Positions 1 through 5,986 are shown, counted from the stretch's first letter. The stretch: 10,772 nt of DNA from PFJX01 sp037442845 (GCA_037442845.1 JBBIPL010000074.1:1-10772); one strand, 5' to 3'. The notes: a model not told the origin generated them from the sequence alone. A program made the numbers and translations.

Positions 1-407
1 CGCGCGGCGGCGGTCTGGCGCGGGCCGTCAGCGAGCGCCTGAAGGCGCCGGCGGAATGCCGCGACCTGGCCGTCCTGGTGGCGCGCGACCACGGCAACGC
101 GCATCGCGCCCTGGAACTGCGCCCGGCGACGCTGGTGGAGCTGTGCGAACGCCTGGACGCCTTCCGCCGGCCCGAGCGCTTCGAGGAGTTCCTGGCCGCC
201 TGCGCCGCCGATTTCCGCGGCCGCGCCGGCCACGCCGAGCGGCCCTATGCGCAGGCCGACCGCCTGCGCGAGGCGCTGCGCGCGGCGCGCGCGGTCGATG
301 CCGGCGCCATCGCCGCAAGCGCCGGGAAAGACATCCCCGGCGCCATCCACGCCGCCCGCGTGGCGGCGGTCAAGCAGGCCCTGCAGGCGCGTCGGGAGGA
401 AGCATGA
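1..407 (+). CDS. cca: CCA tRNA nucleotidyltransferase, C-terminal part (gene cut by window start)
   Basis: This is the C-terminal ~134 residues of the enzyme that adds or repairs the 3' CCA end of tRNAs in the cytoplasm. The reading frame is open from base 3 with no start, so the gene begins upstream of the window. Recognition rests on the family's C-terminal region: a CRDLAVLVARDHGN stretch, then HRALELRPATLVELCERLDA, an FRRPERFEEFL segment, the RGRAGH motif and a final IHAARVAAVKQAL helix. These line up in order with my memory of E. coli Cca. The catalytic nucleotidyltransferase head and the HD phosphohydrolase motif lie outside the window, so it cannot be said whether this copy is multifunctional. 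The stop codon TGA overlaps the next gene's ATG (ATGA), which suggests cotranscription and translational coupling with the Crp/Fnr regulator. Confidence 0.93.
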   Translation, partial: RGGGLARAVSERLKAPAECRDLAVLVARDHGNAHRALELRPATLVELCERLDAFRRPERFEEFLAACAADFRGRAGHAERPYAQADRLREALRAARAVDAGAIAASAGKDIPGAIHAARVAAVKQALQARREEA

Positions 408-1057
408 AACCGGAACTGCTGCGCCTGTACCCCACTCTGGCCGGCTTGCCCGTCGCCCTGCGCGAGGAACTGGAGCTTCATGCCCGCGACTTGCGCGCGC
501 CCGCCGGCACGCTGCTGTTCGATGCCGGCGCCGCCTGCCATGCCCTGCCGCTGCTGCTGGAAGGCCACGTCAAGGTGAGCAAGCGGGCGGAGAACGGCCG
601 CGAAATCCGTTTGTACGGCGTGCGACCGGGTGAACTGTGCATCGTCACCGTCAGTTGCCTGCTCGGCGGCGAGCCCTATCCGGCCACCGGCATCGCCGAA
701 AACGAGGTCACCGCCGTGGCCCTGCCGCGCGCCCTCATCCTGCGCCTGGTGGCCGAGCATCCGCCCTTCCGCGACATGGCTTTCCACCTGTTCGCCGAGC
801 GCCTCGCCGGTCTCATGCAACTGGTCGAGGAAGTGGCCTTCCGCAAGCTCGACCGCCGTCTCGCCGCCTGGCTGCTGGCGCGCGCGCCGCACATCGCCGT
901 TTCCCACCAGGCCATCGCCGACGAACTCGGCAGCGTGCGGGAAATCGTCTCCCGCCTGCTGCGGCAATTCGAGGAACAGGACTGGGTGCGCCTCGGCCGC
1001 GAGCGCATCGAGGTGCGCTCCCCGGCGGGCTTGCGCTGCCTGGCGGACGGGAACTGA
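404..1057 (+). CDS. Crp/Fnr-family transcriptional regulator with a Cys-x5-Cys sensor-domain pair
   Basis: A 217-residue cytoplasmic DNA-binding regulator. Residues ~15-130 form the cyclic-nucleotide-binding-like beta barrel (GTLLFDAGAACHALPLLLEG, then RPGELCIVTVSCLLGGEPYP). A dimerisation helix follows at ~130-160, and a winged helix-turn-helix at ~165-205 (SHQAIADELGSVREIVSRLL). The recognition helix carries R179-E180 and S183-R184, so it has the Arg-Glu pair seen in CRP and the Ser-Arg pair seen in FNR. The N-terminal cysteine cluster that holds Fnr's 4Fe-4S centre is absent. Cysteines are at 45, 79, 85 and 212; C79 and C85 sit in the barrel where CRP binds its ligand. The start is fixed by the ATGA overlap with cca and a GGAGGA at 395-400. 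The effector is unknown; a redox, reactive-sulfur or NO signal is my inference. The neighbouring YgaP-like gene is a likely target. Confidence 0.9.
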   Translation: MKPELLRLYPTLAGLPVALREELELHARDLRAPAGTLLFDAGAACHALPLLLEGHVKVSKRAENGREIRLYGVRPGELCIVTVSCLLGGEPYPATGIAENEVTAVALPRALILRLVAEHPPFRDMAFHLFAERLAGLMQLVEEVAFRKLDRRLAAWLLARAPHIAVSHQAIADELGSVREIVSRLLRQFEEQDWVRLGRERIEVRSPAGLRCLADGN

Positions 1058-1094
1058 GCACACCCGGACCGGTCGATCGAGCACCCGCGAGCGC

Positions 1095-1140
1095 TTGTGG
1101 AACTTTGGTCACAGAACGGCGCCCGGCGCGGCGCTATGCT
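1095..1140 (+). promoter_or_regulatory. Probable activator-dependent promoter of the DUF2892 gene, with a Crp-type inverted repeat
   Basis: A TATGCT -10 element lies at 1135-1140, placing the start of transcription near 1147. No good -35 box is present. Instead an imperfect inverted repeat, TGTGG (1096-1100) and TCACA (1109-1113), is centred at 1104.5, about -42 from the predicted start. That is where class II Crp/Fnr activators bind. The half-sites are Crp-like, but the 8-base gap is two longer than the canonical Crp spacing, so the operator call is tentative. The regulator encoded just upstream is the obvious candidate binder. Confidence 0.45.
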
Positions 1141-1201
1141 GGAGACATCCCCGTGGCATCGCGCGGGGAAAACCTTGCGGCAACCTGACAGGAGGATGGA
1201 C

Positions 1202-1390
1202 ATGAAAGCAAACGTTGGCGGTATCGATCGCATCCTGCGTATCGTGGCGGGGCTGGCCCTGATCGTCTGGGCGGCCATGGGCGGCCCGGTGTGGGCCTGG
1301 ATCGGCGTGGTGCCTCTGGCCACCGGCATCGTCAGGTTCTGCCCGCTCTACCCCCTGCTGGGCATGAGCACCTGCCCCGCGGACAAGTAA
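1202..1390 (+). CDS. Small inner-membrane protein, YgaP-like DUF2892 family
   Basis: A 62-residue membrane protein made of the DUF2892 domain, which forms the transmembrane tail of the rhodanese YgaP in E. coli; here it stands alone without a rhodanese domain. The sequence begins with an amphipathic NVGGIDRILRIVAG segment, then has two hydrophobic helices at ~14-27 and ~30-45, and ends RFCPLYPLLGMSTC, the family's conserved tail with C47 and C58. The start ATG at 1202 is 6 bases after a GGAGG (1191-1195); an in-frame ATG at 1196 is too close to that site. It lies 144 bases after the Crp/Fnr gene, has its own promoter and ends in a strong terminator, so it is probably monocistronic. The function of stand-alone DUF2892 proteins is not established; a link to sulfur or redox stress is inferred from YgaP and from the regulator next door. 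Confidence 0.85.
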   Translation: MKANVGGIDRILRIVAGLALIVWAAMGGPVWAWIGVVPLATGIVRFCPLYPLLGMSTCPADK

Positions 1391-1405
1391 GCGCGCGAAC
1401 CCCGG

Positions 1406-1437
1406 AGAACGCCCCGACAAGGGGCGTTCTTCATTTC
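1406..1437 (+). terminator. Intrinsic terminator after the DUF2892 gene, between convergent genes
   Basis: A perfect 10-base-pair stem, AGAACGCCCC (1406-1415) with GGGGCGTTCT (1421-1430), closes a 5-base loop and is followed on the plus strand by TCATTTC. It starts 15 bases after the DUF2892 stop codon. The same hairpin sits directly after the ilvA stop on the minus strand, where the following bases are GC-rich, so it should work best for plus-strand transcripts but may also end or protect the ilvA message. Confidence 0.75.
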
Positions 1438-2939
1438 AGGAACAGCTTGTAGGCGGGATTGCGGGATTCGTTCCAGTAGCGGTAACCGAGGCCGTCGAGG
1501 AAGTGCTGGAAGTCGGCCTTTTCGCCCGGCGGCACCTGCATGCCCGCCAGCACGCGGCCGTAGTCGGCGCCGTGGTTGCGATAGTGGAACAGGCTGATGT
1601 TCCAGCCGCGGCTCATGCTGTCGAGAAACCGCATGAGGGCGCCTGGGCGCTCCGGAAACTCGAAGCGGTAGAGCACCTCGTTTTCCACCTGCGGCGCGCG
1701 GCCGCCCACCAGATGGCGGATATGCAGCTTGGCCATCTCGTTGTCGGACAGGTCGAGCACCGGCAACTGGTGGCGGGTCAGGGCCGCCAGCAGTTTGTCC
1801 ACCTCGGCCTGGTTCTGTACCTGGATGCCGACGAAGACGTGCGCTTCCGCGGCATCCGAGAAGCGATAGTTGAACTCGGTGATGACCCGCCCGCCGATGA
1901 GGGCGCAGAAGGCCTTGAAACTGCCGGGCTGCTCGGGAATGGTCACCGCCAGCACCGCCTCGCGTTTCTCGCCCAGTTCCGCGCGTTCGGCGACGAAACG
2001 CAGGCGGTCGAAGTTCATGTTGGCGCCGGAGGCGATGGCCACCAGGTTGCGGTTTTTCGCCTTTTCCCGCTCCGCCCAGACCTTGGCGCCGGCCACCCCG
2101 AGCGCGCCGGCGGGTTCCAGGATGGAACGGGTGTCCTCGAACACATCCTTGATGGCCGCGCAGATCGCGTCGTTGCTGACGCGAATCACCTCGTCCACGT
2201 ACTGCTGGCAAAGGCGGAAGGTTTCCTCGCCGACCTGCTTGACCGCCACGCCGTCGGCGAAAATGCCGACCTGCGGCAGGACGAGGCGTTCCTTGCGGCA
2301 CAGGGAACGCGCCATGGCGTCCGCTTCCTCCGGCTCGACGCCGATGACCTTGATCTCCGGGCGCAGGCGCTTGAGATACACGGCGATGCCGGCGATCAGG
2401 CCGCCGCCGCCCACCGGCACGAACACCGCGTCGATGGGCGCGCGCGCCTGGCGCAGCAGTTCCATGCCGATGGTGCCCTGGCCGGCGATCACGTCCGGAT
2501 CGTCGTAGGGATGCACGAAGGTCTTCTTCTCCGCGCGGGCGATGGCCTTGGCGTGCTTGTAGGCGTCGTCGTAGGAATCGCCGTGCAGGACCACCGCGGC
2601 GCCGCGCTTGGCGACCGCGTCCACCTTGATGGCCGGGGTGGTGGCGGGCATGACGATGGTGGCTGCACACTGCAGCACCTGCGCCGACAAGGCCACGCCC
2701 TGCGCGTGGTTGCCGGCGGAGGCCGTCACCACGCCGCGCTTGAGTTGCGCCCGGGTGAGGCCGGCCATCTTGTTGTAGGCGCCGCGCAGCTTGAAGGAGA
2801 ACACGGGCTGCATGTCCTCGCGCTTCAGCAAGACGTTGTTGCCCAAGCGGCGCGACAGGTTGGGCGCGGATTCCAGCGGGGTTTCGTGGGCCACGTCGTA
2901 GACGCGGGCGAGCAGGATGCGCTCCAGATAGTCAGTCAT
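1431..2939 (-). CDS. ilvA: Threonine ammonia-lyase, biosynthetic (threonine deaminase)
   Basis: A PLP enzyme that deaminates L-threonine to 2-oxobutanoate, the first committed step to isoleucine. The protein is 502 residues, close to the long biosynthetic form. The catalytic domain (~1-320) shows the PLP lysine in FSFKLRGAYNK (K50), the SAGNHAQG motif (75-82) and the phosphate-binding GGGG loop (177-180). Two ACT-like regulatory domains follow: the first from ~327 (VTIPEQPGSFKAF), the second from ~421 (FEFPERPGALMRFL). The pair implies feedback inhibition by isoleucine and relief by valine, as in E. coli, and separates it from the short catabolic form. The start MTDYLERILL at 2939 fits the family; an ORF extension to 2993 adds 18 unrelated residues. 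No strong Shine-Dalgarno is visible. It diverges from rpiA and converges on the DUF2892 gene. Confidence 0.96.
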   Translation of the reverse strand: MTDYLERILLARVYDVAHETPLESAPNLSRRLGNNVLLKREDMQPVFSFKLRGAYNKMAGLTRAQLKRGVVTASAGNHAQGVALSAQVLQCAATIVMPATTPAIKVDAVAKRGAAVVLHGDSYDDAYKHAKAIARAEKKTFVHPYDDPDVIAGQGTIGMELLRQARAPIDAVFVPVGGGGLIAGIAVYLKRLRPEIKVIGVEPEEADAMARSLCRKERLVLPQVGIFADGVAVKQVGEETFRLCQQYVDEVIRVSNDAICAAIKDVFEDTRSILEPAGALGVAGAKVWAEREKAKNRNLVAIASGANMNFDRLRFVAERAELGEKREAVLAVTIPEQPGSFKAFCALIGGRVITEFNYRFSDAAEAHVFVGIQVQNQAEVDKLLAALTRHQLPVLDLSDNEMAKLHIRHLVGGRAPQVENEVLYRFEFPERPGALMRFLDSMSRGWNISLFHYRNHGADYGRVLAGMQVPPGEKADFQHFLDGLGYRYWNESRNPAYKLFLK

Positions 2940-2948
2940 GCTTCGCGT

Positions 2949-2977
2949 TTGATGGGGGCGGCAAAGGCCGCTATTCT
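2949..2977 (+). promoter_or_regulatory. Sigma-70 promoter for rpiA
   Basis: TTGATG (2949-2954), a 17-base spacer and TATTCT (2972-2977) make a recognisable sigma-70 promoter. Transcription would start near 2984 and give a leader of about 30 bases before rpiA. The -35 box begins only 10 bases from the ilvA start codon on the opposite strand. Confidence 0.6.
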
Positions 2978-3000
2978 CGGGGTTTTCGACCAAACGACAA
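2973..3000 (-). promoter_or_regulatory. Weak candidate promoter for ilvA
   Basis: On the minus strand a TTGTCG (plus coordinates 2995-3000) is followed after 16 bases by GAGAAT (2973-2978), a poor -10 match. It overlaps the better rpiA promoter on the other strand, so the two divergent genes could compete for polymerase. No T-box, leader peptide or attenuator is visible in the short ilvA leader. Confidence 0.25.
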
Positions 3001-3013
3001 AGCGAATCGCGCC

Positions 3014-3673
3014 ATGATGACCCAAGACGAAATGAAGCAAGCCACGGCCCGCGCCGCCATCGAGTACGTGCCCGCCGGCATCATCGGCGTCGGCACCGGT
3101 TCCACCGCCAATTTCTTCATCGACGAACTGGCCCACATCAAGGGCCGCATCGACGGCGCCGTGGCCTCCAGCGTCGCCACCGCCGAGCGCCTGAAGAAGC
3201 ACGGCATCCGCGTCATCGACCTGAACGAGGTCGGCGAGATGGAGGTCTACGTCGACGGCGCCGACGAGATCACCCGCCACATGGCCATGATCAAGGGCGG
3301 CGGCGGCGCGCTCACAAGGGAGAAGATCGTCGCCGCCTGCGCCAAGAAGTTCGTCTGCATCGCCGACCAGAGCAAGCTGGTGGACGTGCTGGGCAAGTTC
3401 CCGCTGCCGGTGGAGGTGATTCCCATGGCCCGCTCCCACGTGGCGCGGCAACTGGTGAAGATGGGCGGCAACCCGGTGCTGCGCGCCGGCTTCACCACCG
3501 ACAACGGCAACGTCATCCTCGACGTGCACGGCATGAGCATCCTCGACCCGGTGGCCATGGAAGCCGAGATCAACCAGCTCGTCGGCGTGGTCACCGTCGG
3601 CCTGTTCGCCCAGCGCGGCGCCGACGTGTTCCTGATGGGCACGCCGGACGGGGTGCAGACCCTGACGCGCTGA
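3014..3673 (+). CDS. rpiA: Ribose-5-phosphate isomerase A
   Basis: Interconverts ribose 5-phosphate and ribulose 5-phosphate in the non-oxidative pentose phosphate pathway (cytoplasm). The 219-residue product has the usual RpiA length and signatures: the phosphate-binding GVGTGSTANFF loop (26-35), DGADEI with D81 and D84, K94 in IKGGGGALTREK, the catalytic-base glutamate E103, and K121 in ADQSKLVDVLG. The C-terminal PLPVEVIPMARSHV and VGLFAQRGADVFLMGTPDGV blocks are typical. Two tandem ATGs (3014 and 3017) exist; the second gives MTQDEM, matching the E. coli N-terminus, so the true start may be 3017. No clear Shine-Dalgarno precedes either one. It is probably cotranscribed with the Uma2 gene, which begins 14 bases after its stop. 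Confidence 0.97.
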   Translation: MMTQDEMKQATARAAIEYVPAGIIGVGTGSTANFFIDELAHIKGRIDGAVASSVATAERLKKHGIRVIDLNEVGEMEVYVDGADEITRHMAMIKGGGGALTREKIVAACAKKFVCIADQSKLVDVLGKFPLPVEVIPMARSHVARQLVKMGGNPVLRAGFTTDNGNVILDVHGMSILDPVAMEAEINQLVGVVTVGLFAQRGADVFLMGTPDGVQTLTR

Positions 3674-3687
3674 AGCGGAGACGAAGC

Positions 3688-4251
3688 ATGGGCATGGCGC
3701 TGAAGCACGAAACCCTGGACGAGGCGGATTACCTGGCGAGCGAACAATCCGCGCCGCGCAAGCGCGAGTACGTCGGTGGCGAGGCGTACGCGATGGCGGG
3801 CGGCAGCGCGCGCCACAACCGGATTTCATTGAATGTGGCCAGCAAGCTGGACGCGGCGGCGCGTGCCGCGAATTGCGAGGTCTTCATCGCCGACATGAAG
3901 GTCAAGGTCGAGGCGCATCGCGCCTTCTATTACCCGGACGTGATGCTCGCCTGCGCGGAACAGGACGACCATCCGCTGTTCCGCGCCCTGCCCTGCCTGC
4001 TCGTCGAAGTGCTGTCGCCGACCACGGCGATGATCGACGAACGCGAAAAATGGCTGCACTACCGCGACATCCCCAGCCTGCGCCATTACCTGCTGATCGA
4101 CTCGGAGAAACGCCATGCGCGCGTGCGTACGCGCGACGGCGACGGCTGGCTGGAACAGACCCTGGACGAGGAAGACATCATCGCCCTGCGCTGCGGCACC
4201 CTGAGCGCGACGCTCAGCCTGGACGAGATCTACGAGCGCACCGGCCTGTGA
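3688..4251 (+). CDS. Uma2-family (DUF820) putative endonuclease-like protein
   Basis: A 187-residue protein of the Uma2/DUF820 family, which has a PD-(D/E)XK nuclease-type fold. The family pattern is visible: KREYVGGEAYAMAGGSARHN near the N-terminus (E27, E32, H43), the acidic pair D84 in YYPDVML and E107 in LLVEVLSP, then EREKWLHYR with K121, and the LRHYLLIDS strand. The putative metal-binding residues are therefore kept, so it could be an active enzyme, but the biological role of the family is unknown. A GGAG at 3676-3679 is 8 bases from ATG 3688; ATG 3694 is an alternative. It follows rpiA with no terminator between. Uma2 genes are patchily distributed and often mobile, and this copy sits between two housekeeping loci. 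Its base composition does not obviously differ from its neighbours. Confidence 0.85.
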   Translation: MGMALKHETLDEADYLASEQSAPRKREYVGGEAYAMAGGSARHNRISLNVASKLDAAARAANCEVFIADMKVKVEAHRAFYYPDVMLACAEQDDHPLFRALPCLLVEVLSPTTAMIDEREKWLHYRDIPSLRHYLLIDSEKRHARVRTRDGDGWLEQTLDEEDIIALRCGTLSATLSLDEIYERTGL

Positions 4252-4410
4252 TCGAGCGCGTCGCCGGGCGCATCGTCGGCCACCGCAACGCGATAACGCT
4301 CCGCCGCCCATTCCCCCAGGTCGATCAGCCCGCGGCGTTCTGAACGGAACGGCCGCCAAGCCGGATCGGCCGCCCAGGCAGAAAAAACGTGGTCTGTCGC
4401 ACTTTGTCGC

Positions 4411-4436
4411 AATAAGAAAAAGCGGCTTGCGCCGCT
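4411..4436 (-). terminator. Intrinsic terminator downstream of erpA
   Basis: Read on the minus strand, AGCGGC (plus 4431-4436) pairs with GCCGCT (4421-4426) around a 4-base GCAA loop and is followed directly by TTTTCTTATTG. This is a classic rho-independent terminator about 55 bases beyond the erpA stop. In the plus direction the downstream bases are C-rich, so it would act poorly for the Uma2 transcript. Confidence 0.8.
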
Positions 4437-4438
4437 CT

Positions 4439-4482
4439 TCCTCGCCCGGCCTTGCGGCCACCCTCTCCGCGAGGGAGAGGGA
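4439..4482. repeat. Dispersed double-hairpin intergenic repeat
   Basis: Two adjacent hairpins: GGCC-TTGC-GGCC (4448-4459) and CCCTCTCC (4461-4468) with GGAGAGGG (4474-4481). The composite (CTCGCCCGGCC, then GGCCACCCTCTCC, then GAGGGAGAGGG) matches from memory a REP-like intergenic repeat seen many times over in high-GC proteobacterial genomes. It lies between the erpA stop codon and the terminator, so it forms part of the 3' untranslated region of erpA, where such structures commonly stabilise mRNA. Confidence 0.6.
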
Positions 4483-4489
4483 CGCAATG

Positions 4490-4837
4490 TCAGGTCGAGA
4501 AGGAGGAGCCGCAGCCGCAGGTGGAGACGGCGTTGGGGTTCTTGATGACGAACTGGGCGCCTTCCAGGCCCTCGGAGTAGTCGATCTCGGCGCCCATCAT
4601 GTACTGCATGCTCATGGCGTCGATGAGCAGGGTGACGCCGTTCTTCTGCATGACGGTGTCGTCTTCGTTCTGCACTTCATCGAAGGTGAAGCCGTACTGG
4701 AAGCCGGAACAGCCGCCGCCGGTGACGAAGACGCGCAGTTTCAGTTCGGTGTTGCCTTCCTCATCGATGAGTGCCTTGACCTTGTTGGCGGCGCTGTCGG
4801 TGAAGTTGAGGGGGGTCATTTCGGTCGCGGCGTTCAT
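4490..4837 (-). CDS. erpA: Iron-sulfur cluster insertion protein ErpA (A-type carrier)
   Basis: A 115-residue cytoplasmic A-type carrier that receives Fe-S clusters from the scaffold and delivers them to apo-enzymes, including isoprenoid-pathway proteins in E. coli. The three cluster-binding cysteines are present: C43 in TGGGCSGFQYGF and C107/C109 in the C-terminal STCGCGSSF. The N-terminal LNFTDSAANKVKALIDEEGN block and the MSMQYMMGAEIDY segment are typical of ErpA rather than IscA. The start is supported by an AGGAGT (plus 4844-4849) 6-7 bases upstream. It lies downstream of argC with a 97-base gap that contains its own promoter, and ends before a terminator, so it can be transcribed alone or with argC. 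No site resembling the E. coli IscR motifs is seen. Confidence 0.96.
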   Translation of the reverse strand: MNAATEMTPLNFTDSAANKVKALIDEEGNTELKLRVFVTGGGCSGFQYGFTFDEVQNEDDTVMQKNGVTLLIDAMSMQYMMGAEIDYSEGLEGAQFVIKNPNAVSTCGCGSSFST

Positions 4838-4873
4838 CGCGATACTCCTATGTCAGAGGTCCAGGTGCGGGGC

Positions 4874-4902
4874 ATTATTGGCGCCGGGTCGGCGCCCGTC
4901 AA
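4874..4902 (-). promoter_or_regulatory. erpA promoter with an inverted repeat in the spacer
   Basis: On the minus strand TTGACG (plus 4897-4902), a 17-base spacer and AATAAT (4874-4879) form a good sigma-70 promoter about 35 bases upstream of the erpA start. The entire spacer is an inverted repeat, GGCGCC-N5-GGCGCC (4880-4896). A protein bound there would block or reshape the promoter, so it may be an operator, but in GC-rich DNA chance is possible. Confidence 0.6.
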
Positions 4903-4934
4903 CCACGGGGTAAATAGGGATACGGCCACGAATA

Positions 4935-5963
4935 TCAAGGCATCACCGGAATCTGCGTGAGTCCGGTGTTTTCCGGCCGGCCGAACAGGATGTTCATGTT
5001 CTGCACGGCCTGGCCGGCGGCACCTTTCACCAGGTTGTCGATGACAGACAGCACCACCACGGTGTCGCCGCCCTGCGGCCGGTGCACGGCGATGCGGCAG
5101 AGGTTGGAGGCGCGCACCGAGCGGGTTTCAGGGTGCGATTTGGCGGGCAGCACATCGACGAAATACTCGTTGGCATAGCGCTGCTCGAACAGGGCCTGCA
5201 GATCCACGTCCTTGGTCAGCTTGCAGTACAGCGTGGCGTGGATGCCGCGGATCAGGGGGGTCAGGTGCGGCACGAAGGTCAGGCCGACGTCATGGCCGGC
5301 CATGCGGGCGAGGCCTTGGCGTATCTCCGGCCAGTGCCGGTGGCCTGGCACGGCGTAGGCCTTGAAGGTGTCGCTGGCTTCGGCGAACAGGGTGGGCACC
5401 TCCGCCTTGCGACCGGCGCCGGAGACGCCGGATTTGCAGTCGGCCACCATCCAGGCGGTATCCACCACGCCGGCTTCCACCAGGGGCAGGAAACCCAGTT
5501 GCACGGCGGTGGGGTAGCAGCCGGGGTTGGCGATGAGGCGGGCGCCCTTGATCTTGTCCCGATTGATCTCCGGCAGACCGTACACCGCTTCCGCCACCAG
5601 ATCCGGACAGGCGTGCTCCATGCCGTACCACTTCGACCATTCGGCGATGTCGGTGATGCGGAAGTCGGCGGCCAGGTCGATGACCTTGACGCCCGCGTCC
5701 AGGAGTTCCCGGGTCTGCTGCATGGCCACGCCGTTCGGGGTGGCGAAGAACACCACGTCGCAGGCCTTCAGGGGCGCCTCCTCCGGCGTGGAGAAGGCCA
5801 GGGCGACGCGGCCACGCAGGGAGGGAAACAGGTCCGCCACCGGCATGCCCGCTTCCTTGCGGGAGGTGATGGCCGCCAGTTCCACGTCCGGGTGCTGGGC
5901 CAGCAGCCGCAGAAGTTCGACGCCGGTGTAGCCGGTGCCGCCGACGATGCCTGCCTTGATCAT
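4935..5963 (-). CDS. argC: N-acetyl-gamma-glutamyl-phosphate reductase
   Basis: NADPH-dependent reduction of N-acetylglutamyl phosphate to the semialdehyde, the third step of arginine biosynthesis (cytoplasm). The 342-residue protein is of normal full length. It has the N-terminal dinucleotide-binding KAGIVGGTGYTGVELLRLL segment (3-21), FFATPNGVAM (72-81), the catalytic cysteine C149 in IANPGCYPTAVQLG, and the HRHWPEI segment with the catalytic-type histidine. The start at 5963 is chosen because the glycine-rich loop begins at once and AAGGAG (plus 5971-5976) is 7 bases upstream. A longer frame to 6023 adds 20 residues that read through the rpsI terminator. It follows rpsI by 68 bases, but with a terminator in between, and is followed by erpA. 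No ArgR box is obvious. Confidence 0.96.
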   Translation of the reverse strand: MIKAGIVGGTGYTGVELLRLLAQHPDVELAAITSRKEAGMPVADLFPSLRGRVALAFSTPEEAPLKACDVVFFATPNGVAMQQTRELLDAGVKVIDLAADFRITDIAEWSKWYGMEHACPDLVAEAVYGLPEINRDKIKGARLIANPGCYPTAVQLGFLPLVEAGVVDTAWMVADCKSGVSGAGRKAEVPTLFAEASDTFKAYAVPGHRHWPEIRQGLARMAGHDVGLTFVPHLTPLIRGIHATLYCKLTKDVDLQALFEQRYANEYFVDVLPAKSHPETRSVRASNLCRIAVHRPQGGDTVVVLSVIDNLVKGAAGQAVQNMNILFGRPENTGLTQIPVMP

Positions 5964-5986
5964 GAGCTTGCTCCTTGTGCACAACA

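Larger units (their letters stand above)
4252..4489. other. Intergenic region between the Uma2 gene and erpA
   Basis: A 238-base gap between convergent genes. It holds the erpA terminator (4411-4436) and a dispersed hairpin repeat (4439-4482), described separately. The part from about 4252 to 4390 is GC-rich. On the minus strand it reads as a short protein-like frame (RSERRGLIDLGEWAAERY and more) that ends inside the 3' end of the Uma2 gene at 4230. I do not recognise that frame and do not call it a gene. No promoter or RNA gene is evident. Confidence 0.6.

Noticed and set aside
245..1084. Minus-strand open frame of 279 codons opposite cca and the Crp/Fnr gene
   Set aside because: It is fully antisense to two recognised genes that overlap in the standard ATGA manner; no family resemblance.
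2940..2993. An 18-residue N-terminal extension of ilvA
   Set aside because: The extension has no family similarity and would overlap the rpiA promoter; the start at 2939 gives the expected MTDYLERIL N-terminus.
1503..3017. Plus-strand open frame of 504 codons opposite ilvA
   Set aside because: It lies antisense to a clear ilvA. Its product is rich in His, Gly, Ala and Val with no family pattern, typical of shadow frames in high-GC DNA.
4391..4487. Minus-strand Met start just after erpA for an 85-residue protein
   Set aside because: This part of the frame is made of the dispersed repeat and the terminator, so it is not coding; only the distal part was kept as a possible remnant.
5975..5984. 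TTGTGCACAA palindrome before argC as an ArgR or Fnr site
   Set aside because: It matches neither the ArgR nor the Fnr consensus; it is mentioned only as an unexplained palindrome.
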